From positions 7,614,582 to 7,678,581 of the forward strand of contig CP137666.1 in the NCBI GenBank assembly GCA_037976565.1: a stretch of DNA of 64,000 bases, written 5' to 3'. Below, piece after piece: positions 34,561 to 46,600 of the stretch. The notes beneath the pieces were generated by a model. It had not been told where the DNA came from and did not search any database. It saw nothing but the letters and a program-made list of their open reading frames with translations. This DNA is from Mesocentrotus franciscanus (lineage: Eukaryota; Echinodermata; Echinoidea; Camarodonta; Strongylocentrotidae). Numbering within the stretch: position 1 is the first letter of the stretch; each line of letters begins with the position of its first letter. Position numbers and translations under genes: made by a program.

Positions 34561-34883
34561 TTATTTTATGTCTTATCTAGTATGCTGATTACAAAATGAT
34601 TTTGTAACATATCAAAGATTTTTAAAAAAATTGGACTCGTTCGACGAGTTTCACAGTGATGCACAAGTAATATTTTTTTTTGGGGGGGGGGATTGGGGTG
34701 ACGCGAATCTTTTATTTCTGAAAAGGTGCCATAACTGGAAAAAGTTTGAAAAAGGATGTACAATGTACTGTTTACTCATTCAGAAAGGCCTCAGAATGTA
34801 CCATAGCGCATCTTATGGTTCAACATTTTCCGGGGTCCTAACCGTAAATGCTTCACGCACCCACACCCCCCCCCCCTGTAAAA

Positions 34884-34900
34884 TCCTGGATTCGCCCCTG
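34884..34900. mobile_element. hAT-style terminus fragment
   Basis: TCCTGGATTCGCCCCTG is the reverse complement of the CAGGGGCGGATCCAGGA-type end seen at 50667. No partner end or target duplication was found. Confidence 0.4.
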
Positions 34901-35221
34901 ACTTCTGGAAGTTACGCTGAGTAAGACTGGGTCGGTGGAAGGTCGTGTTAACTTAATCGTGGCAAGTTTGTCCGAGAAAGCGGGTGTGGACAACTAATGG
35001 TGTAAGTGAAACTGCTGCAGGGATTAACTTACGCCGACTAGGAAGCCCCCGTCTGAACATGGCTTATGTAAGATATTTATAAGCCCTTATAAGACGAATG
35101 TAGACTTGTGGTAGGCCCGGGTGGTAGGTAACCACTGAACAATTGAATATACATGTACTTGATGCTTTATTTCGCTTGCAAAATCACAAGCAACGAAAAT
35201 CTGCTTTCAAATCGAGCACCA

Positions 35222-35661
35222 GGGCCGGTATTCAATTCAATACTCAGAATAAGTCAGAAATTTACTAAGTAAATGGCTAAGCTAAGAAGTTTACTTATCT
35301 CGTATTCAAATCGCATTTTAGACTTTTACTTACCTTAGACAAAATCTAAGTAAAATACTTTCTGATAAGCATTGTGACATCACACGGTCAATCAAAGTAA
35401 TGCGCAATTAACGCGTCGCAATAAATGCGCGCTAATATAATTGTGCGCAGGTTATAATACTGGGTAAGAAAACCATATGCCTGCCAATCAAGGCCTCCAA
35501 ATAATTGGCTTAAGTCTGGTAGGAGCTGTCTTAAATTTAGGGTAAAATACTTAGCCAAAAGTTTGAATTGAATACCAAAATTGGCTAAGTATTTTATCTA
35601 AGCCAAATACTAAGTAAAAAGCTTAAATTTTGTACTTAAGTATTGAATTGAATACGGGCCC
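35222..35661. mobile_element. 440 bp MITE with GGGCC..GTATTCAATTCAATAC ends
   Basis: The left end GGGCCGGTATTCAATTCAAT and the reverse complement of the right end GGGCCCGTATTCAATTCAAT match. The interior keeps complementary TAAGT/ACTTA-rich arms. No coding capacity and no clear target duplication. A short palindrome of the same style is at 36705-36743. Confidence 0.75.
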
Positions 35662-35828
35662 AGAGCCTCTTGCCCATTCCCATGAAAGTTGGCATGAATG
35701 CTCTTGCCATGCTGCTAGTATGTGGAGTTTAGGTTAATTATTATGCTTTTGTAAACTGTTTTATATCGAGTCTTTGAGTATTACTAAACAAATCCCCTAT
35801 TGCTGTACTAGTTCAAATAGTGATTTAT

Positions 35829-35900
35829 TCGCTCGCTCTCTATCTCCCTCTCTCTTCCTCCCTCTTTCTCTCTTTCTCTCTCTCTCTCTCTCTCCCCCTC

Positions 35901-35953
<53 letters not shown>

Positions 35954-35955
35954 AC
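35829..35955. repeat. (CT)n microsatellite
   Basis: About 125 bases of CT dinucleotides with CCCT interruptions. Confidence 0.95.
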
Positions 35956-36704
35956 TCATACTGCAAAGCACTAAAACAAAACAAAAAATGATTTAATAAT
36001 ACTCAACATGAGTGTTTTATTTGGCTTCACATCAAGTTTTAAAAATTTGAAACATAAATATTTGCAATTTCTGCCAGATATGCCTATCTCTCACGATAGC
36101 GGACGGAACTCTCATGCCAGGGAATACAGGCAAGATATAAATTTTAGATTAAAGAAATCGAGGATATCTACAAGAAACTAGAGTTTTGCGAAATACATCG
36201 CAATGGGTGAAACGTTTGAAATTACCTTGAAATTACCTTCACAATTACCTTGTGATTAATGATTAACGGTTGGCATGATTTGGATTCATTTCAGGAATAA
36301 GGGCTTAGCTCCGCTATGTGGGTCTTTAAACAAATTATCTATTTCCAGCCGTGGCATAATTATATCGTAAAGCTTTGCTCAATTTTTTTACACCATGAAA
36401 AACGCTAAAATTACTGTAATACAAGGAATGTAATCAGTACTTTAAACAAAGTCTTTGGTAGCCTTTTTTGTTCCAAGATATAGACCTATGTATTTCAAGG
36501 AAGAGGAGAATACAATCATGTAATACTCAGATTTGGCAAGTTTATAACTTCATCTATTTCTTCCATATTCGTTTTGATTAACAGTCTAAAAATATCCTTG
36601 GTGCGATAAGGTGGTACGCTTTTTGGTACATATTATGACATTTCTTACCAGATACATAAATTCGTCGTGACCCGGTTTGGTTACCATGGTTAATACTGTT
36701 CATC

Positions 36705-36743
36705 TGGGCCCGTGTTTTAGAAGTTTATTGAATACGGGCCCTG
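36705..36743. repeat. Short palindrome related to the 35222 MITE
   Basis: CTGGGCCCGTGTTTT ... TGAATACGGGCCCTGG: terminal sequences of the MITE brought together without the interior. Confidence 0.5.
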
Positions 36744-37267
36744 GTTCTGTTGTAAAACATGGGTATTGTTATTTTAACACGATCGCAACTACTTTCGAAA
36801 AATTAGCTCAAGTGCTATTTCAATAACTTATTATTGTATATCCCATAGAAATCAAGTTCGGATTTAGTATTATGTCATTATAATGTTCGCACATTTCAAA
36901 AGGTGACATACAAGGCAATTGAAATTACATTAGGTTGAATTGTCGAAAGTGGTTGCGATCGTGTTTTTTGTGAACCTTCACCTCTCCTTCTCTCTCTTTG
37001 TCTCTTATCCTCTCCCTTTCCTATCCCCTATCTCCTTCTCTAGTCATCTAAATTGCGCTGTGATCTTTGGGTAAGGCATCCATTTTCTATTATCCTGTAT
37101 TCCCTCGATTATAGGATCAAGAAATAGTTTTCTCGGTGTTCATCTTCAAATATGTATTCATCTCAGGTATATGAACACGAATCAACAAATATAATTTTGC
37201 TGATGGGCTTTTCTTGAACTCGGCGACATTAGCGAGCATCTATTGCACTTAGTGACATCAAAAACTG

Positions 37268-37273
37268 TTTATT
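37268..37273 (-). promoter_or_regulatory. Candidate polyadenylation signal of the CNBD2-like gene
   Basis: Minus-strand AATAAA 36 bases past the stop codon. This is close to the stop, so a further downstream signal may be the main one. Confidence 0.4.
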
Positions 37274-37308
37274 TCACGAATAAAAGTTGATGAAAACCTT
37301 TCAACTTT

Positions 37309-37679
37309 TCACGACTTCAGTTCTCGCCAACTCCTGCTGCGTGTAAATGTTGGTTTCGTGAAATTTGCAAGATCGGGAATGTTCAAATGAGGCATAGACG
37401 CCTGCGAGGTGAACCTTTTCTCCTCGCCCGCACTCATCGCCCCGCCCACAGCACTGAGCGTTCGAGCCATCGGTTGGTTGTTCAAGGATTGAGAGGCGGA
37501 GACGAAACGTGATGCAGGTACGCTGGATCTACGGTTTTCAAGAATCCTCAAGTCGTGATTGGACATTGAGTGCCGAGTGGGCGGTCTCGAATCAGAAACT
37601 CGGGTGCTTGGCGGTCGACTGGCGGTGAGAGCACGACTCCCTGGTCTTGAAGTGGATGCATTCGATACACCACTCTTGC
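37309..37679 (-). CDS. CNBD2: CNBD2-like exon 14 and stop
   Basis: 371 bp from TTTTCTAG to TGA. A Ser/Arg/Pro-rich tail with the basic repeats SRPGSR, SRPPSTR and SRPPTR, ending SRSWRELKS. It looks disordered and would suit phosphorylation; no domain recognised. Confidence 0.9.
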
Positions 37680-40600
37680 CTAGAAAATGAGAAAGAAAGG
37701 AAAGATAGTCGTGTTTTGTACATTTTTGAATAGCTCATTAGCCATATAGCCTGAATCCTCCAAATGTATCTTACAAACTTAATATATCAACTACCAGAAA
37801 CATTTGTTATTATTACAAGGCATATCAAAATAAAACAGAAGAAATGGCTGACGGAAATTCTACGGGTTGAGAGGCATTTATTCTAGTATTCATTTATTAC
37901 ATTCAGTAGAGCTAAATATCTGTTTCAATCTGGATTACACCCAAATGAACGCAATTGTACACTGCCTGATGCGTTACTCTGACTCACTATCCATTTATCA
38001 TTGTAAAGTTGTTTTATCTAAAGTAAGTTGCTAGGGACTTTTAGATTTACACGACGAGAACGTGGACTGCTACGTGGACATCCTTTTAAGGCAATGTGAC
38101 GTCCTTTTAAGGCACTGTCGGGCACTGACAGTCTGCCCGGCAGTGCCTTAAAAGGACGTCACATTGCCTTAAAAAGATGTCGCAGCTAGCAGTCCACGTT
38201 CTCGTCGTGCAAATCTAAAAATAGGGACTTTTAGATTTGCACGTCGACGTAGTGGACTGCAACGTGTGCCATTCTTTCAAGGCACTGGCCCGTGCCCGGC
38301 AGTGCCTTAAAAGGACGTCACATTACCTTAAAAGGATGTCACCGTGGCAGTCCACGTTCTCGTCGTGTAAAATCTAAAAGTCCCTATTCCCTATTACCTC
38401 TTCGCCGTGGGCGTGGACTTCGTGGACCACTCCCCCTCTCTGAAGCACTTGTCATGATCTTTGGAAGAGGTGTGCTTCTCACTTCCGTTGACTCTCCTCC
38501 CATCGAGCTTCGCCTACTCCAAGTATTCGTCACCCAATCACTGGTCACCGATCTCCTTGATCGAGGCCCTGCCCTACTCTCTATAATCGTTGCTTGACCG
38601 GACTGGTGAGCATGCCTCATGACATCAGTGATCACGCCATTCTTGAAGTTTCTCCATTTGTTCTGTTTCTGGAAACTTCGCCATAGTTCGAGGCCGCTTG
38701 CGTAGGTCGGGAGGAGTTTGTTCACTTTGGCTAACGTTTCGTCATCGGCGAACTCGCGGAATTTCGACATCGAGATTCGGATTACTTCGCATCCGTGACT
38801 GACGAGTGAAAGATGAGGCATTTCGCCCTTTATGCCTTGAATACCCTGTAATATTTAAATGAAAAATGCGCTATACGTTAGCAACCTGGCTGAGACATGA
38901 TATTCTAAGAAATGTGCGAAGGAAATAGTCTTAAAGCTTGTTCTACATAATGGAAAACAGGAGGAAACGGTGCTTCATAAAATATGAATTGTTCATAATT
39001 TGTGTATCCCCCTTTCAGTTAATCATTTTGCTTAATAAAATGAGACCCATCTATTAGCAGGCTAGTAGATTTCCTGACATAGCATCAACTAAAGAATATT
39101 TGACCTGAAGGCGAAGTAAAACTTGAAAAATTCGAATTTTCAACAGGACTTTCTTTCAAGACACATTACGAGATATAAGTGGTAACATTTCCACATAATT
39201 TTTTAAACGCCAATCGGGCCGGGGAACAAGTCGGACGCCAAGCCAAATGTTTGGCACAACGGTAAAGTACTCGGAAACAGTCGTTGATTTGAACTTCTCA
39301 GTTTATCTTTGAATCTAATCATCCCGAGCACGTCTGGCCTGTGAACATGTACTTGGCGCCTGGACACGTGAAGCCGAAATGTATAGGCTGACCACACCCT
39401 AAAACATCACAAACGCACCAATATCATTTATTCTACTGAGAAAGAAATCGCTCGACCTAAGAGCATCCACTTGGATATAATATAATTCTGCTTTGACATA
39501 ATTCAGGGGCCTTAATCGGCACATAGACCACACAATCATCCCTACCACACCCCGTCCATCCCGTACACACCCATATCATCATTGACTATACTCACAAAGA
39601 AGTCACCTGGTCCACGGGTATCTAAATTTACTTAGAAGCCTTGACACCAGGCAGGGACCTCAATCTATTAGCTGACCACACCCTAACCATCTTGACCACA
39701 CCCATAATCAACTAAATCATTATCTACTTACGAAGAAATCCCCTGGTCTGAGAGCATCTACTTGGATGTACACTCCTGCTCCAACCCCAGGAGCTTTAAC
39801 CGTCTCCAGTCCCAGTGTGATGTGGTTCGGTAGTCTGGGCATGTCCTCTGTAGGTTCTGAAAACCTGTAATGCAGGAATTTTTCGATTATATGGCAACCA
39901 GTAGCAATGACTATTACGATAATTCCATGATGAAGAGTAGTTCAAAAACATGAGAGCATAAACAATTCGTTCTTGTTGATAATCAAACTAATTGTGAAAA
40001 AATAATCAGACCTACTAGATTTGGGAAGCGAGAAAACCACGAGAATTACCATTTTGTACATAATGCCAAATGTTACCACGCATTTGTTTTCCATGTAATT
40101 TACCAAAAGACGAAGGAAAATTCAAAATCACGTAATTTCATACTTCTCATATACCCCCCATTATTGTAAATGCTTCACGTTTAAACAAAATTATTCCGTT
40201 TTTTTTTTCTCTCTCTCTCTCTCTCTCTGTTTTTAATCGTTATTGTTTACTGACTTCTTTCAACTGATTGGTCGCATAATAAAAGAAAATTCCTTACGAT
40301 GGTGAATATTCGATTCCGAACAGTACAAAATTAATAATGGAACGTAAAACATATTTGTGTATTTCAAAGATTCTAACGTACGTTCGCCCATGATTCACTG
40401 AGCTAACTCGTGAGTTTGATCTGTACACGCCGTTTGGTTGGTGCTCATTAGTTTCTTCATCACCGCTGCCACCAAGCTTGTCCGAAGGAACTTTCAGTCT
40501 GACTGTGGCACTTTTGCTTCTCCTGTTCCCGTGGGCTGTATCGTCATGGGCATTATCAGCGATGTGATTGCGAGTGCGTGATGCTATTTGACCTGATGGG

Positions 40601-43600
40601 TTCGAGAGATAACCAAGAAGAGAAAAAACGGATAAGACACGGTCATGAAAACATGGAAAGAGACCGGCAGGTAAAGATAAGTAGGCCTACAAGCAATAGA
40701 AAATTATAATTGGTCGAGGTGCATAATTTATTGGACTTGATTTTTAACACTGCCATAATGAGCCAATACAGATTTAAGTCGCGAGACTATTCGTGCTTGG
40801 ACTGCAAATATATTGGTAGGACTGCCTACCTTATTGACGAAAGATCACTTGTCTTGTTCTTCATCTTTTGCGATCTTTCAAACACTTTTTGAAGAACTGC
40901 ACAATGACTAAGATCACTTAAAGTTCCTCAGCAAATTAACAATTTCAGCCAAGCCAGAGGAGGGATAAGAATTGCTTTGTTTTCGACATTGTGCCCAGAA
41001 CTCACCTGTCGTCTTTGGCCTTGATGGGACGTCCGATTTCCTCCCATTCTTTTGCGGTTGCTCGTGCCCGTCGCCACCGGTCATCCACGGAAACCTTGGG
41101 TCTGACTGGGATTGCTGATGTTGCTGATACTGCTGGTGTTGCGGAATCTTGGTGAGCTTGGACGAGACGTCTTCGTTCCACGCGACTGCCGATCTGAGTA
41201 CCTTAGCTTTCCTGGACACCTGTACGACTTCTTCCTCTTCAGCCTGTTTGGACAAGTACAGCTGGGCAAGGTCCACCAGCTTCAAGACGTCCGCTCGACC
41301 CTTGTGGTGAAACAGATTGTCAAATTTGATTACACGAGCATTGCCTCACAATATTCGCCAAAATTTGGTCAAGAAAAAAAAAACACTCTCCATTGACAAA
41401 TGAGCACAATAAATGAAAAACATTATTGCCATATTCGTTACATGCCAGGTTAGAAACTTTATTTTTGGACCGTTCCATTATATTCGTAAATGACAATAAA
41501 GATTCGTATTTTCAATATTCATCTCAAACTCACAAATGAAGAATTATTGTAATTATTAGAAATTAATTATTTTAGAATGAAAAGATATATGCACCAAAAT
41601 AAAGGAAATATTCTCTCTTTACAGGCAATAAATTGGAATGAATGATAATGTGAGTACAGAGCAATGATCGGTGATCTATCTGGACACAATTAAGATACTT
41701 TACCGAAAAGACCACTCAGTGAATAATTATTCTTTCAAGGAAATATCAACCCGGCACTAACGTCTTTTGGCAAGACATTAATCCACATTTGCCACTCGCC
41801 ACCCAAGTGTAAAAGGTACCCGACATTTGCTGGGGTAGTAATAATTGCAGGGCCATCAGGAAGATCAGCATTGATGCCGATGAGGCTTCCCTCGGTAAAA
41901 AAAAAAGATATCAGTACAGTATATATGCTGTATTATTAAGCTATTCATGAACGATTCATTCCTCACCTTGGTGACTATGAACAGCCAGTCTGTATCTCGA
42001 GCATCCTTGACGATCAGGGATTCGTTACAGTACTCCTCCATACGACCCATATCAGAGATCTCCTCTACGGATTCCGATGACCAGGTCGAAAATAAATCTA
42101 GGCGACTGTCGAAAAAAGGACAACAAAAATGAATGTTTGGGGAATTATCGTCATTTCCTCCACTTGCCGCTACAAAATCTTTATAGCTATTTATTGATTT
42201 TTGCTAAAACAAATAAATAGACTGGACTGTTTAACTCACATTTATGTGTTCCCTACTTTTGTTTGACAAGTTCTGACTCGTAAATTTGGTTTGTCTTTGA
42301 TGCCTGAAAACGGTTAGAAATCTTTTTATGTACTATCCAAATAGTCAAATTGATATCGAAGAGTCAATGGTATTCTAATGTTTGAACAGCTGCAATTTGA
42401 TGTACTCTACATAAATGCGCTATGAACAGAGGTACATACTAATCCGCATGTTATATTCACTGATGAAAAGATGAAAATAACTATAACTATAGATGATATT
42501 TCTATAGAGAGAAAGACATGTACAAAATTCCCTTGGTGTCTATATCAATGAAAAACTTGACTGGAGCGACCATGTAAAGCACATTGTTACACCAATCTCC
42601 AGAAATATTGGCGTACTGTATAGAATAAAATGTTTTGTTTCTGATAGAATATTACTTATGCTATATAATAGTCTAATTTTACCACATATCTCCTATTGTA
42701 ATATTTTGTGGGCATCATCCAAGTGTGTGACTAATAATATTCTTCTGCTGCAAAAGAAATCTGTACGCATATGTACCCGAGCTGGTTATCTTGACCATGC
42801 TACCCCACTATTTGTTAAACTGAAATGCTTAAGGGTTGATGATATTAACCTCCTCCAAATTGCCATATTTATGTTACGTTTTAATATCAAATTATTACCT
42901 ACTTCATTATCTTCAATGTTCCAACCTAATAACATGGTTCACTCATATTCAACAAGGCAGCCCACTATCCTTCACCTTTCTTTGCGACTGTCATGGGCAT
43001 ATATCACTCACCTGATGAAATTAATTCGGTACTCGAAGTCTTGTTGGATGTGGAGATGGAGGTTGTTTTCAAAGAAGTCATCGGAATCAACCACCAGGAA
43101 CTCAGTGTTTTCGAGACAGACTACCGTCGCCTTGCGTCGTGAATCCTTCAGCAAAGCGATCTCCTGCTCAACGATAAAATTGAATCGACAGTGATTTTAA
43201 AAAAAGCAGCAGAATATTTATTATCGTTCAAAGACAACCTTTTCGAAAAAAATGTGATACCGGTAAAATTTAGTGTCGAATAGCCAATATACCCGCATTC
43301 TATTCGACCATCGCCTCATATTCTGATAGTGAGGTGTCCAAATATCCTCTGATGCGGCAAAGACGGAGGTTCCCAAATAGATAAGTTTTATCTCATTTTA
43401 ATAGTGTATTTTGATGACGCTCGACAAATTTACCAACAAAGTGTCTTTGTTTTTGGTCGCTGACTTCGCTAGCTCACAACACTGAGAAACTGGGAAGTTG
43501 ATATTCACGAGTGGCGTCAGCCCCACCCCCCACCCCTCAGTTCCCCACCCCCTTGCAAAAATGTTCCCGTACGAATATAGATATGGACAATGACATTCAA

Positions 43601-46600
43601 ATAGTTATTTTACGGATGGCAATTGTCCGGGGAGGCGAGTAGTTACATAGAAGCGGTATTGTCTGGATGTTTGCCTGGTATGTGCATATATTATCTCTAA
43701 TGTCTCGATGGTATAATAAACTTACCCCAAAGCTAGCACCCTTTTTGAGGATGTTGACTTCTTTTTTGACGAATGCGTTCATCTCGTCCTCCTCCAGGGT
43801 GACACCAACCATACCGGAAAAGATGAAGTAGAAAGAGAACCCCGGATGACCCTTGCGAATCACCACTCGACGTCGACCGTACCTGGCGATTTTAGTAAGT
43901 ACATCAAAACATGCTAAATTAGTATACTTTATCACACATGGATACCATCACAACGTCGAAAGTGTCACGAGGTAGACGATAAGATCTAAAGTAATCTAAC
44001 TAATTGTCGTCATTTTTACTTCCTAGTTGGGACGAGAAGACCCAAACATGAGATCTAGAGCTAGGATAGCGTCTATGATCTCGTCATAAAACTTTCTTTG
44101 AGGGAAGAAAACAAGAGAAACGGATCTCGGATCGATATCATCAAATCAATTTTTCACCAGGTCCAGGTTGAGAAGATAACGAGAAAATCATGGGAGCGCG
44201 AAAACAGGAGATGAGAAGATAAAATCAAGAAATATTTGACAAGATGTAGACTTGCAATTTTGTTTGTAGTCCTATAATGTTGAAGGAGCGCGAGCTCTGG
44301 CGTATTCTGCGTGGAATGGAGCCAGCGTGATCCTTCTGTTCGAAGGCCCAGAAACAAAATTTGCAGGATGCCTTTTAGAAGAAATTTCTACCTTTCCTCC
44401 TACCCCTTTATAAACATTATAAACACAAAGTAGCAGCATACAAATATGGTGGACATGGTGGAGAATGTTATTATATAGAAGAATTTGATATGATCAAAAC
44501 CTTGAAGATTTCGGATACTTACTTTGCATATCGGATTACTTTGCAGATGAGGTCCTGTAGGTTTCTGGAATACTTTCTGAAGCTGTAGAGGCCTCGCATC
44601 AAGCTTCTCACCAGTCTGATGTCGTCGGGTGTCCGATCTACGGAGGGCTTCAACAAGACGTCTCTGGCCGTCTCTGGCCACGTAAACTACAATGTAAAGA
44701 AAAGAGAGTTTGCAATCAGGTTTCAAGAACTTAATTCCCATAATATACAGATTCTTTATAGCGACCTCACCTACCACGACTATCATCATTACTACCACCA
44801 TCACTACAACCATCATAACCACCAATACCATCATCACCATTACCAAAAGAGACTCAATATTTTATTCTAAAAAAGTTATATTTCAAATGCATGACATCTG
44901 GATATCAAAATACAAACAATTGGATCCATTACCTCTGCATATCTTTCAAAAATGTTTACAAATGCCCTTTAGCATATTCATATCGCCTCTAAGCCATCAT
45001 TTTGTTTCAAATGAAACAAGAGTGTTGACAAAATCGTTACGATTTCATTTTAACCAACGTAGAAACTAGGTGGATATTATATTCGAGATTTGATTTCAGC
45101 GGCAAGATATGAGTCCTGTCCACCCCGTTCAACTCCCACCCCGTTCAACTCATCAACACATTCGCTTAGGCTGCCCCCTCTTTCTCCCCTTCCCTTTACC
45201 AAAATCACCTCATACTTGGACCGGTAGTCGGTGGCGTTGAAGCTGAGCCTCTCTTTGCCGTTATCGGGGATGTAGACGACACTTGGAGTACGGGACATCT
45301 TCTCCATTAGATCTGCGATCTGGATGGAGAAGGTACCCTTCCCAGCCTCCTCGGCACATTTGTTCAGACTGATCTGCACACCGCACATGAACTTGACCTG
45401 GCGACCGGCCTTCCGGAACCGCTCCAGAGGCTAATATTAAAAAAATGAAATTCAGGTCCAGGACCCAGTTTTATGTCGCGTTATTATTGTATAGCATGCA
45501 GTTGGCAATATTATTGTTATGAATAACAACTGCCCGAAGTCAATGACAAAATTGCCCCCTTTTTTTAAATAAACAGTTTCTATATCCATTATTGCTTGTC
45601 GCTATTTTTTTTTTTTTTTTTTTTTGGGGTAGTGTATGTTCCCAGACCTGTATTAAGTGGGGTAGTATTTGGTGTTGCATGTGTCCTTTAAACTTCAAAC
45701 TGATAAAGTAGGGGGAAAAAAACATGTTGCATGAAGCTGTTTTACCAAAAGATCATATTCCAAATAATTAAATGACAGAATTCGTAGTCCGAGCATGTTT
45801 TGTTCAGTTCAGTCAAATGGAATTTGACTTCAAATTATTTGATGTGACTCGAAGCAATGTAAACGGCCTTCTTTTACAGCTATCTTACCGTTAATGAAGG
45901 TATCGTGTGTCCATCGTCCGATCTCAACTGTGTAGGGAAAAGAGAAAACAATTATCTATATCGCGTAATGTTAAATGGGTTTCTTACTTCTGAGACGCAT
46001 TCATACAATATTTAAGATAGGTACATGAACACATGGATGACATTAATAATTGTTGAATCGCGGGCTTGGACATTGAAGGGACACAGGCACCGTGTATGGG
46101 GCCGCGGCACTGGTCAAATATAAATTAACAAGTTCCATGATGAGGGGAGGATATGGGAGCTAGGGCCACAATCTTCTTTTCACGTTCCCCCACACACTCT
46201 TTCTCTTTTTCTTTCTATTTTTGCCATTCGATTGGGGTGGGGTTGGGTTGGGTAGGGTTGGGGAGGGGTTTTGTGCCCGCCACTGATCATGTCTGAACAT
46301 TATTCACAAAAGAGCAATTCATTAACACAAAGCTTGGTCGTATCGCCCCCTCCCGTAAAAAAAATCAAACAAAAATAAGATTCAGAAAAAACAGAATACT
46401 TGTAAAATAGACTGGCCGCGTGAGTGTAATTAAAATTCAAACAAAACCAAAGATGAAATACCCAATAACATACATCATGGGAAAAGATAGTCAGATATAG
46501 CATGCAGTCCTCTATTGTGTGCAAAGAAAGAATAATGAACATGATAACATGAACTTAAAAATTCTAATCAGATAAAAAGATCAAAGGAATTGGAGGTATA

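Larger units (their letters stand above)
31203..37308. other. Convergent intergenic interval
   Basis: Both genes end here tail to tail. Besides the 3'UTRs it contains the repeats at 32039, 34112, 34884, 35222, 35829 and 36705. No other exon or RNA gene was recognised. Confidence 0.7.

Noticed and set aside
40200..40230. Short (CT)n run as a possible acceptor tract
   Set aside because: No exon follows it on the plus strand; a simple repeat inside CNBD2-like intron 11.
42967..43194. 3' part of the plus-strand frame continuing from the LINE remnant
   Set aside because: Beyond ~42966 it is only the antisense of CNBD2-like exon 8 and its splice site.
44400..44846. Met/Val-rich minus-strand frame
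   Set aside because: Start is the trinucleotide repeat; the rest is exon 6 read out of frame.
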